Shown: positions 52,805-62,724 of the stretch, one piece after another | Layout: each line of letters starts with the position of its first letter | Position numbering within the stretch: the first letter of the stretch is position 1 | From: an uncultured Granulosicoccus sp. | GTDB taxonomy: Bacteria; Pseudomonadota; Gammaproteobacteria; Granulosicoccales; Granulosicoccaceae | Direction of reading: 5' to 3' | DNA length: 64,000 nucleotides | NCBI GenBank assembly: GCA_937924505.1 | Contig: CALDSR010000022.1 | Coordinates: 1-64,000, forward strand | Made by a program: the position numbers and the translations under genes | The notes under the pieces: generated by a model | Seen by the model: only the letters and a program-made list of their open reading frames with translations | The model's database searches: none | Told to the model about the DNA's origin: nothing

Positions 52805-55048
52805 TCAGGCAGCCAGTGAACATTCGGTTTTATCCGCGTGTACTGAAAAATTGCCAGTATGGTTTGCTGATTTTTCGTCTACGAGTTTTTCGAACACCTG
52901 GCTGAGTAGAGAAGCGGCAGAGCTCATCATTACGTCTGATGTGACTCCGTACGAAATCAGCTTCTGGACGTCACAGTAATTCGGGACGATCAAGCTTGTG
53001 TACGCGCCGTTGTAGGCCTGGATCGCGACTGGATCAGTTGGTTCGGTTGATACTTCAGATGAATTGTTCCAATGAGGTACAGCCTCCCTGTCAGTGGGTG
53101 CTTGTCCTGACTTCGGGACTCGCACATTGTTTATGCGGGTGCTGGTGTGAATACCCTGTGCCTTTAGTTTCATCATGATGCCTGCCGCTCGTGGACCGCA
53201 CAGGTCAATGACAATATCCATGCTGGTCATGTAGCCGTGTATATCTCGTTGCGCTGGTTCGGGCAGGAGTTCGTAGGCGGGCAACCCGAGGTAGCCGTTG
53301 TGCTGTTCCAGTACGGGCATATCCAGGGACCGTTTCATGAGCCCAACAGTTGCAATCATGGGATTTTTAACAAGCGCACTGATACACGCGTTGTCACTCA
53401 AGATCAGTACATTGATTTCAAAATCTAGGTTTGTTGTAACAGCGCTGATGTCTTGGATCAGCTCATCAAGCTGATTTCTGGCGTCTTCTGTGACTAGCAG
53501 ACCGATCTGCTGTTTGTTGCGTTTAAGTTTTGGCAGAACTGGCCAGACGCCAAGAATGTCTTTGCCGAGGGTTTCGTGATTCGCCAAATGAGCTGCGCAC
53601 AGATCGTGGGAATCCCGCTGGAGCAATGACAGCGCACGCGGTAAGCGATAGATGCGGTGCAGTTCAACCACCAGATCGCCTAGTCGTGCACAAACGGACT
53701 CGGGTAGGGGTTCAGGATCAGGACCATCCATTCCAGTAATTGTCATTTCCATGTGACTGGGTGAAAAAGTGTTGACAGAATTGACAACTTGAACATCATT
53801 CCATTCGCCGTTTGTCATTTCAAGAAGTTCGAAGAGCTTCTTGATCGAAATGAAAAAACTCGAGAAATGGCGTGAGTCCAATGACCCCGGCGATGTCATT
53901 TTTCTGATGAGCTGTATCTCGTCGACATGATCATGGCTATCGTTATGCGGCTTTTGCGTCGTTACTATTGAAAACGTACAACACCCGTGTTCGGAAACGA
54001 TGGATTCCATCTCATGTAATGTCGACTGCGTCATCTTGAGTTCATCGAGACGCTGGGCATCGGATGGGCTGATAAACGCGATCATGTCGGGGAAGTAGGG
54101 TTCGAGAATTGTTGTATCGATCTTGCCAACCGAAAAGCGGTAACTCAGTGCCTGGCGCAGATAGTCATGATCCCGAGTCACCATCGGTAGACTGATATCA
54201 GTTCCGACGTCGAATGTCATTGGGGAATCGTTGTGTGAATACGCCCATCGAGGAAATCGGACATGCTCGTTGTCAAGGAAAAAATCCGCGGTATAGAGGG
54301 CTTTGTGTTTTCGACGCATGTAATCTTTGGTAATCGCGTCATTGGCGCGATTAAGCGAAGAGCGATTGCCCGTCAAACGGCGATATTTCAGATAAACGTC
54401 GCGAACGTTGGTGCCGATGAAGCCAGCCTCGATCGCAGTCAACCAGTATTCCCAGTCTTCGATACCCTGACGCATGTCCTCGTCCCAGAATATGCCTGCA
54501 TCAAACATCTTCCTGTCTATCAGGCAGCTTGGCTGACTCATATTGTTTGATAACCACAGGCTTGGAATAGCTTTACGCGGATATTCGAGAGAGGGCGCTT
54601 CATCGCCGAACAGGCTTTGATTGCAATAGGTCCAGCCGACACGTTGATCTGGTGTATCGGCCTGTGCGTGCCGAAGTGTTGTTACCGACTTTGTAATAGC
54701 CAGCGGGTTGAGCAGATCGTCGCCATCGATGTAGTAAATGCCATCGGTATCTGGTCGATTTTCGAGAACCCATCGAGCACCGATATTTCGGGCGCGTGAT
54801 ACACCGCCATTTTCCACCCAGATGAATTGAACAAGACCGTCGTGACCTCTTGAGAATCGCGATAGTGTGTTACGGGTCGTTCTGGTGTATCCGCATCCAT
54901 CGACTACCACGATGATCGTGCCCAACTCTACATCTTGTTGTGCCAAGACACTGTGAATCGTATCCGACAGTACCGGACCGATTTTATAGGCGGTGATGAC
55001 AACACTGACTTTGAACGATTTAGTTTTCATGGGATTGTTTGCAATCAC
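52805..55048 (-). CDS. large GT2 glycosyltransferase with uncharacterised C-terminal half
   Basis: A 747-residue protein. The GT2 domain (about 12-260) has VSVVITAYKIGPVLSDTI, IIVVVDGCG, IYYIDGDDLLNPLA and GIEDWEYWLTAIEAGF. After about residue 330 a long second half includes QIGLLVTEDARNQL, YELLPEPAQRDIHGYMTSMDIVIDL (GT-B-like), and a final region with VIVPNYC. It starts with GTG 55048 (AGGA upstream); ATG 55030 is also possible. It shares general plan with the 666-residue gene downstream, 49 bp away. The gene lies 12 bp after the DUF-type coiled-coil gene. Confidence 0.8.
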   Translation of the reverse strand: MIANNPMKTKSFKVSVVITAYKIGPVLSDTIHSVLAQQDVELGTIIVVVDGCGYTRTTRNTLSRFSRGHDGLVQFIWVENGGVSRARNIGARWVLENRPDTDGIYYIDGDDLLNPLAITKSVTTLRHAQADTPDQRVGWTYCNQSLFGDEAPSLEYPRKAIPSLWLSNNMSQPSCLIDRKMFDAGIFWDEDMRQGIEDWEYWLTAIEAGFIGTNVRDVYLKYRRLTGNRSSLNRANDAITKDYMRRKHKALYTADFFLDNEHVRFPRWAYSHNDSPMTFDVGTDISLPMVTRDHDYLRQALSYRFSVGKIDTTILEPYFPDMIAFISPSDAQRLDELKMTQSTLHEMESIVSEHGCCTFSIVTTQKPHNDSHDHVDEIQLIRKMTSPGSLDSRHFSSFFISIKKLFELLEMTNGEWNDVQVVNSVNTFSPSHMEMTITGMDGPDPEPLPESVCARLGDLVVELHRIYRLPRALSLLQRDSHDLCAAHLANHETLGKDILGVWPVLPKLKRNKQQIGLLVTEDARNQLDELIQDISAVTTNLDFEINVLILSDNACISALVKNPMIATVGLMKRSLDMPVLEQHNGYLGLPAYELLPEPAQRDIHGYMTSMDIVIDLCGPRAAGIMMKLKAQGIHTSTRINNVRVPKSGQAPTDREAVPHWNNSSEVSTEPTDPVAIQAYNGAYTSLIVPNYCDVQKLISYGVTSDVMMSSAASLLSQVFEKLVDEKSANHTGNFSVHADKTECSLAA

Positions 55049-55060
55049 AACGTCCTGTGA

Positions 55061-56545
55061 CTACATAATCACCTTGATGTCACGAAACCATGCATGTCCA
55101 TAAGAGGCATCCTTCTCGTCGGATCGGGTCTGCAGGATGACGACGAAATCGCTGCTCGGCTTGTTGAAATTCAACTGCAAAGGTTTTTCGGATCGACCGA
55201 CAATACTGTTCCACCCGCTATCGAACAGAACGTCATCAAGTGTTGCGTCACATTTCTTTAAATATTTTTTGACGTTGCGGGAGCTCGCGGTGATGGCGGC
55301 GATACGAAAGGACACGGGCTTCGATTTTTCATGTTCCAGAGACAGTCTCGTTTGCATACCGGTTACTGGTGACGGCAGACTAACGGGTAGCTGGGCGATG
55401 GAAGGGCCGGGCAGAGTCGGGTGCAGAAAAATATCGTTCTGCTGGGTGTTAACCCACTTGAAACCCACTTTAGGATTGCCAACGCCCTGCACCTGCGTAA
55501 TGAGGCTTTCTGGGATCTTGCGCAGCAGCACATCGCTGTAGAGTTTTGAAACCTCTGACGGGAACACAATGCAACCGTTAGCCTTTTTCTTATCAAACTG
55601 GCTGCCGGTCCAGACGCGCATCGCGAGCATCTTGTTGATCTGGCTCTCATCGAAAATTTTGAGATATCCATCTTCGTCGCCAAAAGCATCGGCCAGCGAT
55701 AGTCGTGGTGTTGTTACGTAATTGCCTTCCCACTGGAGAACCAGATCAATAAACCGATAGCGGGTAGAAATTCTTTTCTGCAGTGAAAAATGTACCCAGG
55801 GCCCTTGTATGTCGTTAGCATCGACTTTCCAGTTGGCCAGTTCTGCGTTGTCTTCGCGAGCGATAAGCTTTGCGATCAGCGCGCCATTATGGCTGGTCGC
55901 GAAATCGGGTACGTGAACCGCTATCATCGACAACAGATTGCCAGCATAGGGCAGCAACTGCCTGAACTGACTGGTGTCGATACTGATCGAGGCGTTTCCA
56001 GGCTCGCGCTCAAACGTCAGTGACGGGAAATGACCTCGCAAACGACTCTCAAGCTGCAGCTCATTGATACTTCGTCGATAGTCTTCGAGGTCTTCGCGCA
56101 ATAACGCAACTTGCTTGTCAAGCTTGACGGCATCTTCCGATACTTGATGCAGCTCGGAACCAAGCTGGGTCAGAAAGCTTTTGGAGATCTCCACAGCGGT
56201 GTCTTGTGAGGCAATATCGGTAACGTCTACAGTGGCAGGTGCGGAATAACCAGCGCTTTCCCACAGTGCGATTAGCTTGTCCAGAGTCTCGTTGCTTGAT
56301 GAAGGTGTCTTGACACATACCACTGCACCGTTGGCAGGCCCAAAAAAAGTGTGCAGTTTTCCATTGATGTCGATGGCCGCAAGCTCACTATCAGAACCTG
56401 CATCCTTGATGAGATAATGTTCGAAGAGCTCTTCTTCTGAAAACGCTTTTTGCGCAGCAACAAAATCAGTATCCGAGAAACTCAGTAGTTTGTTGTTGCA
56501 GTTGAAGACTGAGTAGGGTGCGGTGCTCATCGATGTCACTTTCAT
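55061..56545 (-). CDS. coiled-coil protein of the glycan locus, unrecognised
   Basis: A 494-residue cytosolic protein without signal or membrane segment. Residues about 80-110 read as a small alpha/beta region (TLDKLIALWESAGYSAP), about 130-175 as a coiled coil (LDKQVALLREDLEDYRRSINELQLE). The rest is beta-rich with many aromatic residues and two WxHF/W-type segments (GPWVHFSLQKR; GHAWFRDIKVIM), consistent with jelly-roll carbohydrate-binding-like folds. Similar proteins occur with glycosyltransferases in marine alphaproteobacteria, as I recall, without known function. It is between sqd1 and two GT genes. Confidence 0.6.
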   Translation of the reverse strand: MKVTSMSTAPYSVFNCNNKLLSFSDTDFVAAQKAFSEEELFEHYLIKDAGSDSELAAIDINGKLHTFFGPANGAVVCVKTPSSSNETLDKLIALWESAGYSAPATVDVTDIASQDTAVEISKSFLTQLGSELHQVSEDAVKLDKQVALLREDLEDYRRSINELQLESRLRGHFPSLTFEREPGNASISIDTSQFRQLLPYAGNLLSMIAVHVPDFATSHNGALIAKLIAREDNAELANWKVDANDIQGPWVHFSLQKRISTRYRFIDLVLQWEGNYVTTPRLSLADAFGDEDGYLKIFDESQINKMLAMRVWTGSQFDKKKANGCIVFPSEVSKLYSDVLLRKIPESLITQVQGVGNPKVGFKWVNTQQNDIFLHPTLPGPSIAQLPVSLPSPVTGMQTRLSLEHEKSKPVSFRIAAITASSRNVKKYLKKCDATLDDVLFDSGWNSIVGRSEKPLQLNFNKPSSDFVVILQTRSDEKDASYGHAWFRDIKVIM

Positions 56546-56586
56546 GTTGTGATATTGACGACTTAGCTCACGGCTATGACGTATAT

Positions 56587-57786
56587 TTAAGCAACCATTC
56601 GAAGGTGCGACTTGTTACCCGTTTTCTGATTCCACAAAGACACGCAAGGAATCTTTGACAAGTCACAGCGATGCGCGTATTTCTTTGCAATTTCAGTCAC
56701 TTCGGTAGCGAGACCCAATTCGAGTGTTATGGGCTCAAGGCCCAAGCCGATAAACTGGTTGTTAGCGACATGCAGTTCGTTTTCAGCTGCTTCGTTACGT
56801 GGGTTAGCAACAAGGTTGACTTCAGCGCCGGTAACTTTGGCGATCATGTTGGCAAGATCGATGACCCGATGAGTCTCTGTCATCTGGTTCAGGATACTGG
56901 GTTTCTGACCACGTTCAGGCGCATTGCCTATCGCCAGCTCGATACACTTGCAAGTGTCCTTGATGTGAATGAAGGCACGTGTCTGACCGCCGGTACCGTA
57001 AACGGTAAGAGGGTGATTGACAGCTGATTGCATCAGGAAACGGTTCAGCACCGTGCCGTAGTCTCCGTCATAGTCGAATCGATTGATCAAACGATCATCG
57101 AGTTGGGTGTGTTCTGTCTGCGTACCCCAAACAATGCCTTGATGCAGATCTGTTATTCTGAGTTTGTCGTTCTTCGCATAGAACTGAAAGAACAATGCAT
57201 CCTGAGCTTTCGTCAGGTGGTAGATTGAGCCCGGATTAGCAGGATGCAGGATTTCGGTGTCAGTTTCTTGTTCGCCCTGTTTTACAGAAACGTTCAGATA
57301 GCCTTCTGGAATTTGCATTCCCGCGCTGCCGTATCCGTAGACGCCCATAGTACCGAGATGGACCAGATGAACGTCTAGTCCGGACTCAACAATTGCAGCC
57401 AGAACGTCGTGAGTTGCGTTGAGGTTATTGTTAACGGTATAGCGCTTGTGACGCGCTGATTTCATTGAATAGGGTGCAGCACGTTGTTCGGCGAAATGCA
57501 CGATTGTGTCTGGTTTCTCCTGTAGGATCAGGTTCAACAGACGCTCGTACTCGGTCCCGATGCTTAGGTTGTGGAAGTTGATAGTGTTGCCGCTAACCTC
57601 TTTCCACGCCTTCAAGCGAGTACCCATTGGCTGAATAGGCGTCAGGGAACCTGCTTCCAACTCAAGGTCGATCGCTCGGCGAGACAGATTGTCGATGATC
57701 GTGACTTCGTGGCCCTGGCTGGACAGATGCAGGCACGTGGGCCAGCCGCAAAATCCGTCGCCACCTAATACAAAGATCTTTGCCAC
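56587..57786 (-). CDS. sqdB: UDP-sulfoquinovose synthase (SQD1/SqdB family)
   Basis: A 399-residue extended short-chain dehydrogenase. It matches plant SQD1 along its length: GGDGFCGWPTCLHLSSQGHE with IIDNLSRRAID (NAD binding), HFAEQRAAPYSM, LGTMGVYG (Thr146, Met147), YHLTKAQD (Tyr189, Lys193), HQGIVWGTQT, INRFDYD, NRFLMQSAVNHPLTVYGTGGQTRAF and NPRNEAAENELHVANN. The enzyme adds sulfite to UDP-glucose giving UDP-6-sulfoquinovose. No SqdX/SqdD-type sulfolipid synthase is next to it; instead the cluster continues into glycan polymerase genes. GTG start with GAAGG upstream. It is the first gene of the cluster, so the operon promoter should lie in 57787-58037. Confidence 0.9.
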   Translation of the reverse strand: MAKIFVLGGDGFCGWPTCLHLSSQGHEVTIIDNLSRRAIDLELEAGSLTPIQPMGTRLKAWKEVSGNTINFHNLSIGTEYERLLNLILQEKPDTIVHFAEQRAAPYSMKSARHKRYTVNNNLNATHDVLAAIVESGLDVHLVHLGTMGVYGYGSAGMQIPEGYLNVSVKQGEQETDTEILHPANPGSIYHLTKAQDALFFQFYAKNDKLRITDLHQGIVWGTQTEHTQLDDRLINRFDYDGDYGTVLNRFLMQSAVNHPLTVYGTGGQTRAFIHIKDTCKCIELAIGNAPERGQKPSILNQMTETHRVIDLANMIAKVTGAEVNLVANPRNEAAENELHVANNQFIGLGLEPITLELGLATEVTEIAKKYAHRCDLSKIPCVSLWNQKTGNKSHLRMVA

Positions 57787-57981
57787 TTTTCTTTTACCTT
57801 CGTTTGGTAACCGTTTGCTTTGCGGTAACGGGTTAGTTTTTTGATCAAAGCCGGTTACAGACGAGCAAAGCGTGTGCCAATGGATTTCGATAGGCAGTGA
57901 CGACGCGAAGGGATATTTTGATAAAAATGAGCGTCAGATATGACGCACGATCAAGTACGCAGGTCAAATTGTTGGCGTTCC

Positions 57982-58007
57982 ACACAGGTGCTCACTGGCA
58001 CCTGTGT
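57982..58007. terminator. 10-bp perfect stem-loop between sqdB and rne
   Basis: ACACAGGTGC and GCACCTGTGT flank a 6-nt loop (TCACTG), 31 bp after the rne stop on the minus strand. No U tract follows. Because of its symmetry it can act on the rne 3' end as a processing or stability structure. It is the strongest hairpin in the 250-bp gap. Confidence 0.45.
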
Positions 58008-58037
58008 AGTGAATCGACGGTCGTGCGCGGAAAATTG

Positions 58038-61000
58038 TTATGATTTTTCGGTCGGCAAGGCTGATGAGGTGTTGTTGTCCGAGTTAACATCAACGACTCG
58101 ACGAGATGCAAAAGACGATTTACCCGCGTTCGTCGATGCGCCACTGCCTGTGCCGTCGGGATCATCACGATTGGCCAGTGATCGAACTGTGCTTTTCAGT
58201 TCGCTTGGCTGACGGGTTGATATGCGCAAACCGCCGTCGTCCGTGTGATCGAGACTGTTACCGCCAGAGTCGCGATCATCGGAATCATTGCTTTGCGCCG
58301 CTGCTGCACGCTTTGATTTTACCCGCTCACGTCGGCGTCCGCCCCCGCGGCGTTTTTTCGAGTTCGATGGTGCTTCACTGTTTTCGGTATCACTGGCGTT
58401 GGCAGATGACTCCGGGACTGAATTGCTGTCGCTTGCATCTGAAGCTGCGGCCACTTTAGAGCTTTCTCCGCCAGTGCTGTTGACGCTGTCTTTGGCGGGA
58501 TCACTGCCAGTTGGTTTGGTGCTGGCCGGTTCAGCGCTTTTCGCGTCATTGGCTGTGTGCTTTTCTGCAGCCAGCTTTGATGGCGCTGGCTTCGCATCTG
58601 CAGGTGGTTGCGTAGTAGCAGCTTGCGCCGTAGACGCAATCGCCGCAGCACCTGTTGTAACAGCGGCACCGGCACTTAATTTGGCGCCTGCAGTGGTAGA
58701 TGACGCGGCAGAGGACGCTGGTGGGTTGCCGGGATCTGCACTGGCGGCAACAGCAGTCTCGCCATTACTTTCGGCGTTGTTTTCAGACTGGCTACGACCA
58801 CGACCACGGCCGCCACGTCGTCGACCACCTCGGCGTCCGCGACTACGGCTTGTCGTGTTGCCGGCTGCATTTTCAGTATTTGGTGCATCACCATTGGCAC
58901 CATTTGCATTCACTGGAATGGCTTGCTTGTTTTCGTTTTCGCCGCCTGTGTCTGCCTTGGCCGGGGCATTTGACTTAGCGTTGACTGCAGTTTCACCGTC
59001 CTTCGCTTCAGCACGTTTGCCTCTGCCACGGCCACGTGTGTTGCGCGTTGCATCCGTATTGTGTGCCGCTTCGTTACTGCCAGAGGTATTTGCGGCATTG
59101 CCGCCACGCCCGCGCCCACGTCCACGACCGTTGCCGCGTCCAGCGTTACGACCGTCTCCTGCTTGAGCGTCATCACGTGTGATCTCGTTTGCATCAGCGG
59201 AGGCATTTGCGTTGCGATTGCGACCACGTCCTCCGCGGTTACCAGAACGTTTGCCACGACGTTTATTACCGTCTTCAGCAGCGGTACGATTACCGTTGGC
59301 ATTGCGCCCGGAGCGTGAATCCCCGCGATCACTGCCGGTTTTCTTTTCAGTTGCGCTCTTGGCCACGGCTTTCGCTGCGGCACCGGCACCGAATACGGAT
59401 GCAACAGCACCGAACAGGCGTTTGATGCCAGTGGTCTGCTCTGCTTCCGTGACCGCCGTTTTCGGCGCTCTGGCGGCAGGTTTCGGCGCGGGAATTTGTG
59501 GCGTAACCGTACTGACCGCGGCTTCCTCGACAGGGCGGGTGGTATCAGCCTCGGTTTGGGAATAGGCTTCTGATGTGTCAGTTGCCAATTCATAGCTCTT
59601 CTTGTTCAGTGCTTCATGATCGGCTTCGGTCATGCGCACACGTTCAATCGTGTAGTTTGGTGTTTGAATGGTCGGATTAGCGACAATGAGAAGGTCAACC
59701 GTGTTGCGTGATTCGATCTCGCTAATGTTGGTCCGCTTTTCGTTCAGCAGGTAAGTGGCTACTTCGACAGGAACATCAGCCAACACGCGATTGGTGTTGT
59801 CTTTCATTGCTTCTTCTTCAAGAAGTCGAAGAATGGAAAGCGCGGTTGATTCTATGCCACGAATGGTGCCGTGACCGAGGCAACGAGGGCAAACGTTTTC
59901 CGATGATTCTCCGAGGGAAGGGCGCAGGCGTTGTCGCGACATTTCCAACAAGCCGAACTTCGAGATGCGGCCAACTTGAACACGTGCACGATCCTGCTTG
60001 AGGGCTTCGCGCAAGCGGTTTTCGACGGCTCGCTGATGCTTCGAAGCCATCATGTCGATGTAGTCGATAACAACCAGACCACCGAGATCACGCAGGCGCA
60101 GTTGTCTGGCTATTTCGTCTGCTGCTTCCAGATTTGTATTGGTGGCCGTCTCTTCAATATCCCCACCTTTGGTGGCACGGGCAGAGTTGATATCGATGGA
60201 AATCAGCGCTTCGGTGTGATCGATGACCAATGCGCCGCCGGAGGGCAATCGTACTTCGCGCTGAAAGGCTGACTCTATTTGAGACTCGATCTGGTAGCGA
60301 TTGAATAGTGGAACATCGTCCTGATAAAGCTTCAGTTTGCGCTCGTTTTGCGGCATGTACATGCGGATGAATTCAGCCGCCTGATCAAAGGTTGCTTGTT
60401 CGTCAGCAATGATTTCACCGATGTCTCCACGAAAATAGTCGCGTAGGCCACGAACGATGATGTTGCTCTCCTGATAAATCAGGAAAGGCGCTTTACGGCC
60501 TTCCGCCGCTTCGGCAATGGCTGACCAGATCGCCGCCTGATAGTCGAGATCCCATTGCAGTTCTTCCGTAGTACGACCGATTCCAGCTGTGCGGACAATA
60601 GTGCCCATGCCATCGGGCACGGTAACGTCCTGCATGGCGGCCTTGAGCTCGGCACGATCGTCGCCTTCGATGCGGCGAGAAACGCCACCGGCACGTGGGT
60701 TGTTCGGCATCAAGACCAGGAATCTCCCGGCGAGGCTGATAAAGGTAGTCAGGGCAGCGCCTTTGTTACTGCGCTCTTCCTTTTCTATCTGGACAACTAT
60801 CTCTTGGCCTTCTTTTATCCCGTCGCGGACGTTTGGCCGGCCACTTTCGCCTTTGCCATTGCTGCCCTTCAGGTATTCACGGGCAATTTCCTTGAAAGGA
60901 AGAAAGCCGTGTCGTTCGGCACCGTAATCAACAAATGCCGCTTCGAGGCTGGGTTCGACGCGGGTGATCTTGGCTTTGTATATGTTTGATTTTTGCTGTT

Positions 61001-61103
61001 TGCGTGATTTGTGTTCTATATCCAGGTCGACGAGACGTTGGCCATCAACTATGGCTACTCGCAACTCTTCTTCGTGAGTTGCATTTATGAGCATTCTTTT
61101 CAT
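58038..61103 (-). CDS. rne: ribonuclease E
   Basis: A 1021-residue endoribonuclease that starts mRNA decay and processes rRNA and tRNA. The catalytic half (1-420) has the S1 domain ([24 protein letters not shown]), the catalytic Asp pair Asp304 ([11 protein letters not shown]) and Asp347 (VVIDYIDM), and the zinc-link CPRCLGHG (405-412) that holds the tetramer. The C-terminal 500 residues are unstructured, with RGRG-rich blocks (about 635-770) for RNA binding and long Ala/Ser/Thr-rich tails. No canonical RhlB or enolase site is recognisable. Its neighbour rluC is divergent, as in E. coli. Large antisense frames in the Arg/Ala-rich part are artefacts. Confidence 0.97.
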   Translation of the reverse strand: MKRMLINATHEEELRVAIVDGQRLVDLDIEHKSRKQQKSNIYKAKITRVEPSLEAAFVDYGAERHGFLPFKEIAREYLKGSNGKGESGRPNVRDGIKEGQEIVVQIEKEERSNKGAALTTFISLAGRFLVLMPNNPRAGGVSRRIEGDDRAELKAAMQDVTVPDGMGTIVRTAGIGRTTEELQWDLDYQAAIWSAIAEAAEGRKAPFLIYQESNIIVRGLRDYFRGDIGEIIADEQATFDQAAEFIRMYMPQNERKLKLYQDDVPLFNRYQIESQIESAFQREVRLPSGGALVIDHTEALISIDINSARATKGGDIEETATNTNLEAADEIARQLRLRDLGGLVVIDYIDMMASKHQRAVENRLREALKQDRARVQVGRISKFGLLEMSRQRLRPSLGESSENVCPRCLGHGTIRGIESTALSILRLLEEEAMKDNTNRVLADVPVEVATYLLNEKRTNISEIESRNTVDLLIVANPTIQTPNYTIERVRMTEADHEALNKKSYELATDTSEAYSQTEADTTRPVEEAAVSTVTPQIPAPKPAARAPKTAVTEAEQTTGIKRLFGAVASVFGAGAAAKAVAKSATEKKTGSDRGDSRSGRNANGNRTAAEDGNKRRGKRSGNRGGRGRNRNANASADANEITRDDAQAGDGRNAGRGNGRGRGRGRGGNAANTSGSNEAAHNTDATRNTRGRGRGKRAEAKDGETAVNAKSNAPAKADTGGENENKQAIPVNANGANGDAPNTENAAGNTTSRSRGRRGGRRRGGRGRGRSQSENNAESNGETAVAASADPGNPPASSAASSTTAGAKLSAGAAVTTGAAAIASTAQAATTQPPADAKPAPSKLAAEKHTANDAKSAEPASTKPTGSDPAKDSVNSTGGESSKVAAASDASDSNSVPESSANASDTENSEAPSNSKKRRGGGRRRERVKSKRAAAAQSNDSDDRDSGGNSLDHTDDGGLRISTRQPSELKSTVRSLANRDDPDGTGSGASTNAGKSSFASRRVVDVNSDNNTSSALPTEKS

Positions 61104-61533
61104 TATTTATGAGATCCACGGTGGATTCCCTCACGGCCAGACTCCTTTGAGACGCCCACACACACGAATGCCGCGAAATCTGATGTTCGCGTGGCAGCTG
61201 TGCGCAGGTTTGGAATGTGTGCTCAACATTGAGTTGGACGGGCTTGTTTAGAATCCAGATTGTTTTAGGTTGGCCGCAAAAACTGCCCAAGGATGCTGGG
61301 CAAAGTCTTGCTTCCGCGTTCGCGACCCAATTTTTTCCAGTTTCCTGGGTCACGATCTGACTGTTTTGCTGACAGGTGTCGTCATCATCTGAATTTCGCC
61401 TCTGGCGTGATCCTCGATCAAGAGAGCTGTTAGCAGCATCCCGAATTTACAACTCGGGGTACCAATCAGGGGCGCGTGCAGAGCGACACTCGTGTCAGGC
61501 GGGCAGGCGGGAAAAAATCCGTTATCCGACCGA
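61104..61533 (-). promoter_or_regulatory. rne 5' untranslated leader, about 430 nt
   Basis: From the predicted start near 61533 to the ATG at 61103, there is a leader of some 430 nt without any convincing gene on the minus strand. Long leaders are typical of rne genes because RNase E autoregulates by cleaving its own leader. I did not fold it; conservation with the E. coli hairpins is not evident by eye. Confidence 0.5.
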
Positions 61534-61539
61534 CTCTTT

Positions 61540-61568
61540 AATATAGCAGCGACAGGGAGATTCAGCAA
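61540..61568 (-). promoter_or_regulatory. sigma-70 promoter of rne
   Basis: On the minus strand TTGCTG (61568-61563), a 17-bp spacer and TATATT (61545-61540) form a good promoter, four of six and five of six matches. It points into rne and is about 105 bp from rluC, which is divergent. Confidence 0.6.
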
Positions 61569-61648
61569 TCGAAGGATAGTTCCACCATCTGTTGCGGATT
61601 GCGTGATAATTCTGCCTGAACCTTACTGGTGAGTATCAAGCAACTTCC

Positions 61649-62629
61649 ATGCAAGAACATGACAAAAATATGTCAGAGCCCGGCGCTTCGTCTGCTTCAT
61701 TGCAGCATACCCGTGTTCGGCATGTGGAAGTGACAAAAAACGAACTCAATCAACGAATCGACAATTTTTTGCTGCGCCGTTGCCCAGGAGTGCCACGCAC
61801 GCACATTTACCGAACCATCCGCAAGGGTGAGGTCCGTGTCGACGGTAAGCGTGTGAAGCCGACCAGAAAGCTCGCCGTGGGGGAAAAGGTTCGGATTCCG
61901 CCAATGCAGCTGAAATCCAGCCAGCGTGTGCGTGTGCCGGATGACGCGGTGCAGGCCGTTATCGACAATATTGTGTTTGAGCACGCGGACTTTCTCATCC
62001 TGAATAAACCGCCCGGGCTTGCGGTACATGCCGGGAGTGGGGTGCCGTTTGGTGCAATCGATGCCTTGCAACAAGGGCTTGAGACGCCGACGCTCGAATT
62101 GAGCCACCGGCTCGACAAAGATACCAGCGGCGCTCTGCTGGTCGCTCGTAATGCAGGCACTAACAGGCAGTTGCAAGATCTCTTTCGCGAGCGTCAGGTG
62201 GACAAGCAATATCTCGCGCTGGTTGATGGGCAGTGGCCTGCAACCCTCACGGAACTGAATGCCCCGCTATTGAAAAATACTGAGCAGGCAGGGGAGAGGA
62301 AGGTAGTTGTGGATTCAGCGGGTCAGTCAGCCACGACTCACGTGACAGTGATCCAAAGGTACCGTGATTCGACCTTGCTCGACGTGGTGTTGGAGACCGG
62401 GCGGACGCACCAGATTCGGGTGCATGTCAGCCATGCCGGGCATGCGGTTGTCGGTGACACCCGGTACGGCAATAATGCCCGCAATGCGAGCTTCCGGAGA
62501 CAAGGCCTGAAACGCATGTTCTTGCATGCCGCGGCACTGGGCTTTGTTTGGCAAGGTGATCGTATCGATGTTGAATGCTTGCCAGGCACCCGCTGGGCGC
62601 AGGCGATTGATCGACTTGATATTATCTGA
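61649..62629 (+). CDS. rluC: 23S rRNA pseudouridine synthase RluC
   Basis: A 326-residue RluA-family pseudouridine synthase. An S4 RNA-binding domain (NQRIDNFLLRRCPGVPRTHIYRTIRKGEVRVDG, quoted in part: GVPRTHIYRTIRKGEVRVDG) is followed by the catalytic HRLDKDTSG with Asp, VDKQYLALVDG and RTHQIRVHVSHAGHAVVGD. RluC modifies three uridines near 955, 2504 and 2580 of E. coli 23S rRNA. The divergent placement against rne is the E. coli arrangement and supports the name. A second Met (NMSEPG) lies at residue 8. Confidence 0.94.
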   Translation: MQEHDKNMSEPGASSASLQHTRVRHVEVTKNELNQRIDNFLLRRCPGVPRTHIYRTIRKGEVRVDGKRVKPTRKLAVGEKVRIPPMQLKSSQRVRVPDDAVQAVIDNIVFEHADFLILNKPPGLAVHAGSGVPFGAIDALQQGLETPTLELSHRLDKDTSGALLVARNAGTNRQLQDLFRERQVDKQYLALVDGQWPATLTELNAPLLKNTEQAGERKVVVDSAGQSATTHVTVIQRYRDSTLLDVVLETGRTHQIRVHVSHAGHAVVGDTRYGNNARNASFRRQGLKRMFLHAAALGFVWQGDRIDVECLPGTRWAQAIDRLDII

Positions 62630-62724
62630 CATCCGGCACGCAGTCCCTGATCTGTTTGAAGTGACGGGGAAATGCTGTCACCATTCGTCAAGAGGTTGTG
62701 GAGTTCAACTGAAGAGGGCATCCC

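Noticed and set aside
58288..59166. 292-codon open frame on the plus strand
   Set aside because: It lies antisense to the Arg/Ala/Ser-rich C-terminal half of rne and merely mirrors that composition. It has no homology-like motif or ribosome-binding site.
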